Below are positions 53,345 through 61,367 of a stretch of 64,000 bases of DNA, piece by piece; positions within the stretch are counted from its first letter, which is position 1, and each line of letters opens with the position of its first letter. Below the pieces are notes generated by a model. It was not told the origin of the DNA and ran no database searches. It saw nothing but the letters and a program-made list of their open reading frames with translations. The stretch is taken from contig PHBY01000003.1 in assembly GCA_002840735.1 (NCBI GenBank), positions 1-64,000 of the forward strand, written 5' to 3'. Source of the DNA: Chloroflexi bacterium HGW-Chloroflexi-2. Lineage in GTDB: Bacteria > Chloroflexota > Anaerolineae > Anaerolineales > Anaerolineaceae. Made by a program: the position numbers and the translations under genes.

Positions 53345-54099
53345 TGTTTCCGATTTTAAATATTGGCCCGTTAGCCATTCAAACCCCTGGTTTATTAATC
53401 ATAATTGGCATTTATATCTCAATTTTAGTGGTTGAAAAACAATCTAAAAGATACTCATTAAACGCTAATGATGTTTCAAATTTAATTTTCTTATATCTGA
53501 TATCAACTATCATTATTGGCAGATTGTCGTATGTATTTCAATATCCTTCATTATTTTTTGAAAATCCTGTATCAATATTTTCGATAAGTCCCTCTCTCTT
53601 TGATTTCACATCCGGATTAATACTTGCTCTTTTAGTTGCGCTGATTTTTATTCAACGGAAAAAACTACCTCTTCGCGAAATTCTTGATTCCATCTCCTTG
53701 CCATTATTAATCTTTCTCATCTTCTTATTTTTGGCTTTATTCGCATCTGGCAATTTTTACGGAAAGCCATCTTCGTTAGCCTGGTCAATTCAACTTTGGG
53801 GAACGACGCGTCATCCTTTGCAAATCTATTACATCATTGGATTAATACCTGTTATCGCGTTTAATATTCATTTATCCAAAAAGAGATTGCCCCCTGGTCA
53901 ACTATTTCTCAAATCAGTTTTTAACCTGGCAATTTTGGTAGTTTTCCTGGATTTTTTTAATGGTAATCCAAATAACCTGATCTCAAATGTTAATTTCCTT
54001 CAAATAATCGCCTGGCTTGTTATGGTCGTGCTCGTATTTGTTAATGCAAAAGCCAGACTGAAGGAAGATGAAGTAACAAATCTCAACCTCAGTTCTTAG
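53344..54099 (+). CDS. Lgt-like membrane protein (degenerate prolipoprotein diacylglyceryl transferase)
   Basis: This 251-residue protein has about seven hydrophobic helices and the layout of Lgt: start FPILNIGPLAIQTPGLL, IIGRLSYVF matching the GRLGYV motif, GNFYGKPSS and RHPLQIYY matching GNF and RHP-x-QLYE. The catalytic HGG region of true Lgt (SFHGG) is replaced by DFTSG, so the conserved His is missing. It may have lost lipoprotein diacylglyceryl transfer or have a different role; a true lgt gene would have to be elsewhere. It is coupled to the TlpA-like gene and overlaps the convergent prenyl synthase gene by 4 bp at the stop codons. Confidence 0.78.
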   Translation: MFPILNIGPLAIQTPGLLIIIGIYISILVVEKQSKRYSLNANDVSNLIFLYLISTIIIGRLSYVFQYPSLFFENPVSIFSISPSLFDFTSGLILALLVALIFIQRKKLPLREILDSISLPLLIFLIFLFLALFASGNFYGKPSSLAWSIQLWGTTRHPLQIYYIIGLIPVIAFNIHLSKKRLPPGQLFLKSVFNLAILVVFLDFFNGNPNNLISNVNFLQIIAWLVMVVLVFVNAKARLKEDEVTNLNLSS

Positions 54100-55112
54100 T
54101 TTTTTCTTTTAATCAATAAATCTGTCAATTCTAATAATGAATCGAAGGCATTTTGATCACTAACCTGAATTTCTTCCAGCGATTTTAATGCAATATCTGT
54201 GTATTGTTTTGCTATATTTTCTGTGAATTCCTTTGCGCCACAATTTTCTAACAGAAAGTGTAATTCTTGGAAATTTTCCTGATTCGCCCCTGCAGACAGA
54301 TAAATTCGTGAAAAATCTCCCCCCTTATCAAGTGCGAAAATAATTGGTAATGATTTTTTGCCTGATATAAGATCTGATGAAGTCGATTTACCAGTCTGTT
54401 CCTCTTCCCCCCAGATTCCAAGCCAGTCATCCCATGCTTGAAAAGCTAATCCTAATGCATGGCCATAATTTCTTAATACGTTTCGATTGGATTCAGTTGT
54501 TAATGCCGTTATAGCGCCAATTTCTGCCGAAGCCGATAATAATGCCGCTGTCTTTCCACCAACCATAAGCAAATATCGTTCAAGAGAGAACTTTGTTTCT
54601 TTTTCAAAAGAAATATCAAGGTTTTGTCCACCTGTTAAAATTAAACAGGTTTCATTTAGAATATGAAGGGCATCAAACCCAATTTGTTTATTAAACTCAT
54701 TTCCCACCTTCAACATATTGATCTGGGCTAAGGAGAACATCGCATCACCCGTATTGATCGCTTGAGGAATACCATAAATTTTCCATAATGTCTCCCTACC
54801 TCTTCTCAGCTCAGATTGATCTTCAATGTCATCATGAATTAAAGAGAAATTATGGATAAGTTCGATTGCAATTGCCGCTGGTAGTGCTTTATACCAATCT
54901 CCTCCACATATTGAATTGCAAAGTAAAAGAATAATGGGGCGAATCTGTTTTCCCTGGGATTTTTGAGATTTTCCATTTTCCAGCCATCCAAAGTGGTAAT
55001 TCATCATTTCTATTAAACCAGGAAAAGAGTCAGGAATATCAACTCGAATGGTTGATTTAATCCCATCTTCAATTTCTGGAATCATTAATTGGGAAAATTT
55101 TTTTAAGTTCAT
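54096..55112 (-). CDS. Polyprenyl diphosphate synthase
   Basis: This 338-residue trans-prenyl synthase extends allylic diphosphates with isopentenyl diphosphate. The first Asp-rich motif is intact (HDDIEDQSELRRGRET), with KQIRPIILLL upstream. The second, normally DDxxD, reads AWDDWLGIW, so the last Asp is lost. Chain-length cannot be predicted safely. Its start overlaps the isomerase gene by 4 bp, so both enzymes of isoprenoid supply are made together. Confidence 0.88.
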   Translation of the reverse strand: MNLKKFSQLMIPEIEDGIKSTIRVDIPDSFPGLIEMMNYHFGWLENGKSQKSQGKQIRPIILLLCNSICGGDWYKALPAAIAIELIHNFSLIHDDIEDQSELRRGRETLWKIYGIPQAINTGDAMFSLAQINMLKVGNEFNKQIGFDALHILNETCLILTGGQNLDISFEKETKFSLERYLLMVGGKTAALLSASAEIGAITALTTESNRNVLRNYGHALGLAFQAWDDWLGIWGEEEQTGKSTSSDLISGKKSLPIIFALDKGGDFSRIYLSAGANQENFQELHFLLENCGAKEFTENIAKQYTDIALKSLEEIQVSDQNAFDSLLELTDLLIKRKN

Positions 55113-56146
55113 ATGGTTTCGCCTGTTTTGAAAATTCTTCCGGTAGAAAATGAGATCAAATCTTTTGAGCCAGTAGCAAACATGCTGATTCGAATAATTT
55201 TTTCAATAATGGTGATCGTGTCTTCCAGGTTTTCAAGTGATACAACGGCAGCTTTTAAGAAAACACCTGCCATCCCGGCTAAATTTGCGCCTAAAGCTAG
55301 AGATTTGGCAACGTCCATCCCGGTTTTAAGCCCACCACTGGCGAATATTGGAATATCAGGAAATGAATTTCTAACTCTTGTGAGCGCATCAGCTGTTGGA
55401 ATACCCCAATCCAGGAATGCTTCTGCTACCTTTATCGCAATAGGATCCTCCAATCGGAATCTTTCCACCTGTGACCAGGAAGTTCCACCAGCACCGGAAA
55501 CATCGATGGCAGCTACTCCAACAGTTATAAGTTGTTTAACGAGTGTATCTGATATCCCCCAACCCACTTCCTTGACAACGACAGGAACAGATAATTTGTG
55601 ACAAATAATTTCAATTTTCTTTAAAAGACCAGAAAAATTTGTATCTCCCTCATGCTGAACTGCTTCCTGAAGAGGATTTAAATGCAAAATTAAACTATCC
55701 GCATTAATCATTTCCACTGCTCGTTTACATTCATCGATTCCAAAACCATAATTCAATTGAACGGCTCCTAGATTTGCAAACAATAAAATGTTGGGTGCAA
55801 ATTCCCGGACATTAAATGTTTCTTTCAATGCATTGTTTTCGATTGCTGCCCGTTGAGAACCAACTCCCATTGCCAGGCCAAATTTTTCGGCAGCTTGCGC
55901 TAATATTTGGTTTATTTGAAAAGCTTCAGGAGTTCCTCCTGTCATGGAAGAAATCAATATTGGTAATGAAATTTTTTTATTAAATAATGTTTGGGTTAAA
56001 TCGATTTCTGTTAAATCAATCTCAGGAAGTGCATTGTGGATAAATCGATATTTTTCCAATCCATTACTTAGAGATGATCTGACATCTTCCTCTAAATTTA
56101 TCCTGATATGGTCATTTTTTCTTGATTCAATCAATTCTTCATCCAT
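55109..56146 (-). CDS. fni: Type 2 isopentenyl-diphosphate delta-isomerase
   Basis: This 345-residue FMN- and NAD(P)H-dependent enzyme interconverts isopentenyl and dimethylallyl diphosphate. It shows RKNDHIRI, PILISSMTGGT, GVGSQRAAIEN, VKEVGWGIS, DVSGAGGTSW and FASGGLKTGMDVAK. I set the start at 56146, behind AGGA, because the longer frame adds 32 residues with no family match. It is followed by the prenyl synthase, overlapping by 4 bp. Confidence 0.94.
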   Translation of the reverse strand: MDEELIESRKNDHIRINLEEDVRSSLSNGLEKYRFIHNALPEIDLTEIDLTQTLFNKKISLPILISSMTGGTPEAFQINQILAQAAEKFGLAMGVGSQRAAIENNALKETFNVREFAPNILLFANLGAVQLNYGFGIDECKRAVEMINADSLILHLNPLQEAVQHEGDTNFSGLLKKIEIICHKLSVPVVVKEVGWGISDTLVKQLITVGVAAIDVSGAGGTSWSQVERFRLEDPIAIKVAEAFLDWGIPTADALTRVRNSFPDIPIFASGGLKTGMDVAKSLALGANLAGMAGVFLKAAVVSLENLEDTITIIEKIIRISMFATGSKDLISFSTGRIFKTGETI

Positions 56147-56235
56147 AACTATTCCTGAAATGTAGTGTTTTATTTTTAGTATAGCAGAGCTATCTCTATC
56201 ATTTATTGATTTAGGAACAAATAAAATGAGAGCAC

Positions 56236-56263
56236 TTGACAATATTATAAGTAAAGATACAAT
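56236..56263 (+). promoter_or_regulatory. Promoter of the acyl carrier protein gene
   Basis: TTGACA (56236-56241) and TACAAT (56258-56263) are 16 bases apart, with a strong AGGAGG before the ATG at 56302. Confidence 0.75.
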
Positions 56264-56301
56264 TTTGAAATATATTACTGTAGCATGTACAGGAGGAATG
56301 A

Positions 56302-56538
56302 ATGAGTGAAGTTTTTGATCAGGTTAAAGCAATTATTGTGGATATACTAAAAGTTGATGAAAGTGAAATTTCGATGGAAACTCGATTTATTGAAGACTTG
56401 AAAGCCGATTCAATGGATCAATTTTTCCTCATCGATGGTTTCAGTGAAAAATTTGATTTGGAAATCCCGGATGATAGTGCCAGACAAATCAAGACGGTTG
56501 ACGATGCGGTAACATATATTGAAGCAAATCTAAAATAA
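56302..56538 (+). CDS. acpP: Acyl carrier protein
   Basis: This 78-residue acidic protein carries acyl chains on a phosphopantetheine arm. The attachment Ser is in KADSMDQFFLID, slightly changed from the usual DSLD(T/M)VEL, which suggests a specialised rather than a housekeeping carrier; Phe replaces the usual Glu. Fold pattern and length are normal. It is a single-gene unit with its own promoter and terminator. Confidence 0.88.
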   Translation: MSEVFDQVKAIIVDILKVDESEISMETRFIEDLKADSMDQFFLIDGFSEKFDLEIPDDSARQIKTVDDAVTYIEANLK

Positions 56539-56544
56539 GAATAT

Positions 56545-56570
56545 AAAAGCACCTTAGGGTGCTTTTTTTA
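56545..56570 (+). terminator. Terminator of the acyl carrier protein gene
   Basis: AAAAGCACC / GGTGCTTTT with loop TTAG is followed by a T run. The T run ends in the stop codon of the convergent sucD. Confidence 0.88.
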
Positions 56571-57434
56571 TCTATTAAGAATAATGGCTATTTCTTCAGG
56601 ATGTCTTGCAATTTGAACACCCACCTCTTGTAAAGCCTTTATTTTTTCTTCAGCAGTACCCGATCCACTTTCTATGATAGCTCCGGCATGTCCCATTCTT
56701 TTCCCAGGAGGAGCCGATTGTCCTGCAATAAAAGCAACCACAGGTTTGGTCATGTACCTTGAAATATAGTCGGCTGCTTGTTGTTCATCAGTCCCACCAA
56801 TTTCACCAATTAACACGATTTGATCCGTTAATGGGTCAATTTCGAACATTTCAAGCAAGTCAATATAACTTAAACCACTGATGGGATCTCCACCAATTCC
56901 AACACAGGTGCTGGTGCCAATTCCTAATAACATCATGGCATATAAAACTTCATAAGTCAGGGTTCCTGACCGTGATATAACACCTACATTGCCTGGCATG
57001 GTGATGTTTCCAGGGATTATTCCAACTTTCGCTTCAGATGGTGTGATTAATCCAGGACAATTAGGACCAATTAATTTACTTCCTTTTTGATCCAGATATT
57101 TTCGCACCCGCATCATATCCCGAACGGGTATACCTTCTGTTATACAAACAATCAACTCCATACCAGCATCAGCTGCTTCCAGCATAGCATCGCTGGCAAA
57201 ATGAGCAGGCACAAATATTACCGATACATTTGCTCCAGTTGCTTCTTTAGCAACTTTGACTGAGTCAAATACCGGTACTTTGCCTTCAAACACCCACTCC
57301 CCACCTTTTCCTGGTGTAACGCCTGCCACCACATTGTTTGCATATTGGTACATTTGCCAGGCATGAAAATTTCCTTCATTTCCTGTTATACCCTGAACCA
57401 GAATTCGACTGTACTTATTAACAAGAATACTCAT
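56568..57434 (-). CDS. sucD: Succinate--CoA ligase alpha subunit
   Basis: This 288-residue subunit binds CoA and carries the phospho-His. It shows the CoA-binding [21 protein letters not shown], the GGDPISG motif and the active-site His in [11 protein letters not shown]. The full length is present. It starts 4 bp inside sucC. The enzyme makes ATP or GTP from succinyl-CoA, or runs in reverse in anaerobes. Confidence 0.95.
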   Translation of the reverse strand: MSILVNKYSRILVQGITGNEGNFHAWQMYQYANNVVAGVTPGKGGEWVFEGKVPVFDSVKVAKEATGANVSVIFVPAHFASDAMLEAADAGMELIVCITEGIPVRDMMRVRKYLDQKGSKLIGPNCPGLITPSEAKVGIIPGNITMPGNVGVISRSGTLTYEVLYAMMLLGIGTSTCVGIGGDPISGLSYIDLLEMFEIDPLTDQIVLIGEIGGTDEQQAADYISRYMTKPVVAFIAGQSAPPGKRMGHAGAIIESGSGTAEEKIKALQEVGVQIARHPEEIAIILNR

Positions 57435-58573
57435 GCTGCACCGCCTGTTGAAAGACGAACAGCAATTTTCGCTGCTTCCACTAATGTGTTAGCTGTCTGA
57501 ATTTTTTCATTGACAAGCAATTCGAGTCCTTCCTCAGCATTCGTTCCCACTAATCTGACAACTACTGGAACTTTAGTCTTTACATCCGCCAATGCAGATA
57601 ATAATCCTTTGGCTACTTCGTCACAACGGGTAATCCCACCAAAAATGTTGATCAGTATAACCTTAACGTTTGGATCAGAGAGAATGATCCGTAGCGCAGC
57701 AGCCACTTTCGTCGCTCCAGCACCACCACCTATATCCAGGAAATTGGATGGCTTACCCCCAAATTGACTGATGATATCCATTGTTGCCATGGCAAGACCA
57801 GCACCATTTACCATACAACCAATATCTCCATCCAGTTTTATGTAGGATAATCCGTATTTTTGTGCTTCAATTTCAGCTGGAGCTTCCACGTCCAAATCTC
57901 GCAATTCCATCATTTCCGGATGTCTAAATAATGCATTATCATCAATGATCATTTTGGCATCTAAGGCAATTAATCGCTTATTTTTGGTGACAACCAAAGG
58001 ATTAATCTCCGCTAAAGTGGCATCCGTTTCCAGGTATGCTCTATAAAGTCCACGAAGAATTTTGATAAATTGTTTCCAATACTCACGTCTGAGATCTATT
58101 CCCAGAGCGATGTCCCTCACTTGAAAATCCTGTAATCCTAATAATGGATCAATAGTCAACTTGAAAATTTTTTCTGGTGAGATTTGGGCAACTTCCTCGA
58201 TATCAATGCCACCCGACGAAGAGGCAATCACAATGGGTTGTCTGCAGGTTCGGTCGTTGGTAATTCCCAGATATATTTCTTGATCAATTTCAACAATTTC
58301 ATCTACCAATATCTTTCGTACAGGTAATCCTTTGATTTCCATCCCTAAAATCTCAGTTGCTAATTCTTTAGCTTGGTTTGGATCCCTGGCAAGTTTTATA
58401 CCCCCCGCTTTTCCTCTACCGCCAACAAGCACCTGAGATTTTATAACAACTCTTCCACCTAATTCTTCTGCAATCTGTTTTGCCTCTGAGGCGATGTTGG
58501 CGACTCTGCCTTTAGGGATAGGAACATCAAAACGATCAATTATTTTTTTTGATTGGTACTCGTGAAGTTTCAT
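57431..58573 (-). CDS. sucC: Succinate--CoA ligase beta subunit
   Basis: This 380-residue ATP-grasp subunit binds nucleotide and metal. It begins [11 protein letters not shown], and has [31 protein letters not shown] and [11 protein letters not shown], all typical. I placed the start at 58573 behind GGGGAG, eight codons inside the longest frame. It overlaps sucD by 4 bp. Confidence 0.95.
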   Translation of the reverse strand: MKLHEYQSKKIIDRFDVPIPKGRVANIASEAKQIAEELGGRVVIKSQVLVGGRGKAGGIKLARDPNQAKELATEILGMEIKGLPVRKILVDEIVEIDQEIYLGITNDRTCRQPIVIASSSGGIDIEEVAQISPEKIFKLTIDPLLGLQDFQVRDIALGIDLRREYWKQFIKILRGLYRAYLETDATLAEINPLVVTKNKRLIALDAKMIIDDNALFRHPEMMELRDLDVEAPAEIEAQKYGLSYIKLDGDIGCMVNGAGLAMATMDIISQFGGKPSNFLDIGGGAGATKVAAALRIILSDPNVKVILINIFGGITRCDEVAKGLLSALADVKTKVPVVVRLVGTNAEEGLELLVNEKIQTANTLVEAAKIAVRLSTGGAA

Positions 58574-58642
58574 TAATGCTCCCCAAAAAGAAATCAAAAA
58601 TTATTTAGAACTTAAAATTATTGAATAAATTAAAGAAGGTAG

Positions 58643-58667
58643 AAGAACCGGGATTGTGCCGGTTCTT
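58643..58667 (-). terminator. Hairpin after the SPFH-HTH gene
   Basis: AAGAACCGG / CCGGTTCTT form a 9-bp stem between the stop of the SPFH gene and sucC. The T-rich tail on the minus strand is interrupted (TTCTTCTACC), so the call is moderate. Confidence 0.55.
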
Positions 58668-58675
58668 TTTTAAAA

Positions 58676-59731
58676 TTATCCTTTTAGGAATTCTTCTAGC
58701 GCTTCTTTACTTATTCTATAGGCAGCGCCTATTTTCCTGGCTTTCAAATCGCCAGCTGTTATCGCTGCCAGAACATCTTCCTCTGATACTTTCAAAGCAG
58801 ATGCTGCCTCTGAAGGTGTCATCACATCTGGTAATCCAGCCTGAGGTGAAGGTATTTGTCCACCACCCCCGGCACCGGTCTGTGATCCAGTCATTCCCTG
58901 TAAAGACTGAGAGATCACTCCCCCTAATCCAACACCTGCTCCAATGCCAGCGGTTAAACCTGCACCACCACTTTCGTTGCGTGCAGCTTCCCGTAAAGCA
59001 TCAGCTGCCTGTAGTTGCGTGTAAGTCTGCATGTCCAGCATACCCATCGCACGTAATTCTTCCGCGGACTTATCACTGGGTTTTAGATTGGATATATAGA
59101 AAGATTTTAATAATAGACCTATCGCCGCAAAATCGTCCTGCGCTTTTGCTCTGACTGCAGCGCCAATTTCTTCAGTCAAGCCAATTAATTCGGCTACGCT
59201 TTTTCCAGCAGCGGTTTCACCCAATAAATCCTGCAATTTGGATAGAAGCATGGATCGTAAGCGACCTTCGATATCTGCCATTCGATAAACACCGCTGGCA
59301 CCGACGATCTGTGTGACGAATTGTTGTGGGTCTTTTACCTGAAAGCTATAGTTACCAAAACCCTGCAACAAAGCTACACCTAAACCCATGCCTGGATTTC
59401 TTACCAATATTGGTTGTGGGGTACCCCACTTTCTATCTGCAAATTCTCGCATTGAAACAAAATAAACTTCAGCAGTGAAAGGCGTACGATCATTAAATGC
59501 TTTACCGATCAGGTTGATTATTTTTGGGATATTTGCAGTTATGATGGTGTGTCTACCAGGACCAAACTCATCTAATGCTTTACCATCACGATAGAAAATC
59601 ACACGCTGAGATTCTCTAACGATTACCTGGGAACCAATTCGCAAATCAGCGACACCTGTCTCTGGAAAACGGCGGACTATTTCGTCCTTCATTTCACTTG
59701 CATATTCAACTACATCAAAAATTCTAGCCAT
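58676..59731 (-). CDS. SPFH/band-7 domain protein with C-terminal excisionase-type helix-turn-helix
   Basis: This 351-residue protein has an SPFH domain of the YdjI (virion-core-like) type over about residues 1-225 (SQVIVRESQRVIFYRDGK, FGPGRHTI), a helical region, a Gly-rich low-complexity stretch (about 260-295), and a last domain of about 50 residues (MTPSEAASALKVSEEDV...GAAYRISKEALEEFL) that looks like an excisionase/MerR-type HTH_17. In YdjI the C-terminus is instead a zinc-ribbon-like tail. SPFH proteins form membrane-linked oligomers; the HTH may bind DNA or a peptide. The gene is 28 bp downstream of an unknown gene and probably acts with its product. Confidence 0.85.
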   Translation of the reverse strand: MARIFDVVEYASEMKDEIVRRFPETGVADLRIGSQVIVRESQRVIFYRDGKALDEFGPGRHTIITANIPKIINLIGKAFNDRTPFTAEVYFVSMREFADRKWGTPQPILVRNPGMGLGVALLQGFGNYSFQVKDPQQFVTQIVGASGVYRMADIEGRLRSMLLSKLQDLLGETAAGKSVAELIGLTEEIGAAVRAKAQDDFAAIGLLLKSFYISNLKPSDKSAEELRAMGMLDMQTYTQLQAADALREAARNESGGAGLTAGIGAGVGLGGVISQSLQGMTGSQTGAGGGGQIPSPQAGLPDVMTPSEAASALKVSEEDVLAAITAGDLKARKIGAAYRISKEALEEFLKG

Positions 59732-59759
59732 AGTAATTCTCCATTTTGTTTACGAGAAA

Positions 59760-60296
59760 TTAATTGTTTTCTGCGGAATCAATTCCACCCATCATCATTT
59801 CTGATCGTCGGTTATAAACATCAATTGTTTGTTGGGATAGAGTCGTCAGATGCCGGATCGCTGCTGGTAGGCCATCAGTTCCAATTGATGATTCAATATT
59901 ATCAATTGCTCTCGCCACGCCATCCCCATTTTCCAGTAAAGCTAAATCAAACTCATATACCTTTGATAATTCCTCTTCATTGATTTTGGTAGCATTAAAG
60001 AAAGGAGAATAACCATAAGATGCATGTCGAATTCGATCAATAAATTGTCGAATTTTGATTGCAGCCCGTTCGATATCATCAATAAATTCTAGCCCACCAG
60101 AACTAATCAAATCGGTTTGAATACTGGATATTCTTTGCCACATTTCTTCAAAACGATCCGCTATAGCCTCACGAAGAATCTTGTCTGCAGCTCTTCGATT
60201 TTCTCTTTCTACATAACCACTGAAGCCAGGAATTTTGCTGAATAATTTTCTAAAAATATCTTGATCATCAGTTATTCGATTAAACAAATCGCTCAT
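59760..60296 (-). CDS. Protein of unknown function paired with the SPFH protein
   Basis: I do not recognise this 178-residue protein. It is soluble, mostly alpha-helical and charged, with long amphipathic stretches (DKILREAIADRFEEMWQRI and DDIERAAIKIRQFIDRIR) that may form a coiled coil, and no Cys or catalytic motif. AGGAGG precedes two adjacent ATG codons; spacing favours the second (60296). It is the first gene of a two-gene unit with the SPFH-HTH gene, suggesting a joint envelope-stress or scaffold role, by analogy only. Confidence 0.7.
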   Translation of the reverse strand: MSDLFNRITDDQDIFRKLFSKIPGFSGYVERENRRAADKILREAIADRFEEMWQRISSIQTDLISSGGLEFIDDIERAAIKIRQFIDRIRHASYGYSPFFNATKINEEELSKVYEFDLALLENGDGVARAIDNIESSIGTDGLPAAIRHLTTLSQQTIDVYNRRSEMMMGGIDSAENN

Positions 60297-60421
60297 CATA
60301 CCTCCTGAAATTATTGCCCGAATGCATATTCATTATTATAGCTTATTCTTTTTTTTTGCAATATTTGCTGAATTGTTCGTTACAGTCACAAAAATCCATA
60401 GAAAAGAAATTTGCAAAAAGA

Positions 60422-60475
60422 GAGAGTTCCGATCAAAATTGTAATTACTCAAAAACAAACCAGAATGGAACTCTC
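60422..60475. repeat. Inverted repeat in the 356-bp gap before the pilin genes
   Basis: The gap 60300-60655 has no credible gene. GAGAGTTCC (60422-60430) and GGAACTCTC (60467-60475) are perfect 9-bp arms 36 bases apart. Apart from the pilin promoter, the rest is AT-rich with runs of A and T. The repeat could be the ends of a decayed small element or an RNA stem; there is no T run and no flanking duplication that I can see. Confidence 0.35.
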
Positions 60476-60579
60476 AAATAACAGAAAACCGTCACAATTA
60501 GTATAACCATAAAAGCTGGAAACGAAGAAAAAAAAATCATAAAGATTGTTTGTTGTTTGTTATTTGTAATTTTTAATGC

Positions 60580-60607
60580 TTGATTTTAATATTTTTTCAG
60601 ATATAAT
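60580..60607 (+). promoter_or_regulatory. Promoter of the first Flp pilin gene
   Basis: TTGATT (60580-60585) and TATAAT (60602-60607) are 16 bases apart; a second TATAAT overlaps at 60607-60612. AAGGAG lies before the ATG. Confidence 0.6.
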
Positions 60608-60655
60608 ATAATCTAGGTAAATAATCCCAATTTGATATGAAAGGAGAAAAATTAC

Positions 60656-60802
60656 ATGTTGTTTGCACCGAAAGAAAAAGGACAGGGCCTCGTAGAATAT
60701 GCTTTAATTCTTGTTTTAGTAGCAGTTGTTGTTATTGTTATCCTTGCTTTGCTTGGCCCAGCAATCGGCAATATCTTCAGTAACATTGTCTCACAAATAT
60801 AA
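60656..60802 (+). CDS. flp1: Flp-type pilin (first copy)
   Basis: This 48-residue protein is a Flp/Tad major pilin precursor. It has a short leader MLFAPKEKG, a predicted cleavage after Gly9, and the mature start QGLVEYALIL with Glu at +5 and the Flp Glu-Tyr pair, then a long hydrophobic helix ending near residue 33 and a short tail. TadV-type prepilin peptidase would process it. It is too short for many gene callers. It has its own promoter, ribosome site and terminator. Confidence 0.92.
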   Translation: MLFAPKEKGQGLVEYALILVLVAVVVIVILALLGPAIGNIFSNIVSQI

Positions 60803-60817
60803 TTTCTTTCTGTCACC

Positions 60818-60854
60818 AAAAAAATAGGTCCCAGCTGGGATCTATTTTTTTTTT
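60818..60854 (+). terminator. Terminator between the two pilin genes
   Basis: A 17-bp nearly perfect stem around AGCT (arms with ATAGGTCCC / GGGATCTAT) is followed by a T run, so the second pilin may need read-through or its own promoter. Confidence 0.85.
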
Positions 60855-60958
60855 ACTTGTTAGGGAACTGTAATTTTTACTTACTTGAAAATAAAAAAGA
60901 TTATTGTATAATGACAGCAGGAAAATTCTTATTATAATGAAGAAAGGAGGAAAATCAC

Positions 60959-61105
60959 ATGTTATTTGCTCCAAAAGAAAAAGGACAGGGCCTCGTCGAA
61001 TATGCTTTAATTCTTGTTTTAGTAGCAGTTGTTGTTATTGTTATCCTTGCGTTGCTCGGCCCAGCAATCGGAAACATCTTCAGCAACATTGTATCCGCAA
61101 TATAA
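60959..61105 (+). CDS. flp2: Flp-type pilin (second copy)
   Basis: This 48-residue pilin precursor is identical to the first copy except for Ala instead of Gln at residue 47; DNA differs at scattered third positions. The leader, Gly9 cleavage site, Glu at +5 and hydrophobic helix are the same. GGAGG precedes the ATG. The tandem pair is a recent duplication kept under protein-level constraint, and it is the first part of a Tad pilus cluster. Confidence 0.92.
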   Translation: MLFAPKEKGQGLVEYALILVLVAVVVIVILALLGPAIGNIFSNIVSAI

Positions 61106-61122
61106 AATCATTGAACCAAACT

Positions 61123-61158
61123 AAAAACAAAAGATCTCAATTGAGGTCTTTTGTTTTT
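61123..61158 (+). terminator. Terminator after the second pilin gene
   Basis: AAAAACAAAAGATCTCAA / TTGAGGTCTTTTGTTTTT forms an almost perfect stem (one G-T pair) with T-rich end. Confidence 0.8.
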
Positions 61159-61245
61159 AATGAAGATATAATAATATGGTAATTCATTTTGTATTTTTTA
61201 CAATAAGTGGCATAATAATTGCAATTATTTTATATAATTATTATA

Positions 61246-61274
61246 TTGACAAATCGCAGGGGAAAACTTAAATG
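61246..61274 (+). promoter_or_regulatory. Possible promoter for cpaB
   Basis: TTGACA (61246-61251) and the weak -10 TAAATG (61269-61274) are 17 bases apart in the 262-bp gap between flp2 and cpaB. Confidence 0.4.
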
Positions 61275-61367
61275 ATCCCACAACAAAAATCATTTTCCTA
61301 TACGATTCAATTGCCGTATAATAAATCATCAGGTTAGTTTTCCTATTCAAAACCTAAGGAGACGTAG

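Noticed and set aside
60904-61182. 92-codon open frame over the second pilin
   Set aside because: It is a shifted frame of the pilin gene; the 48-residue frame with GGAGG and a class III leader is the real one.
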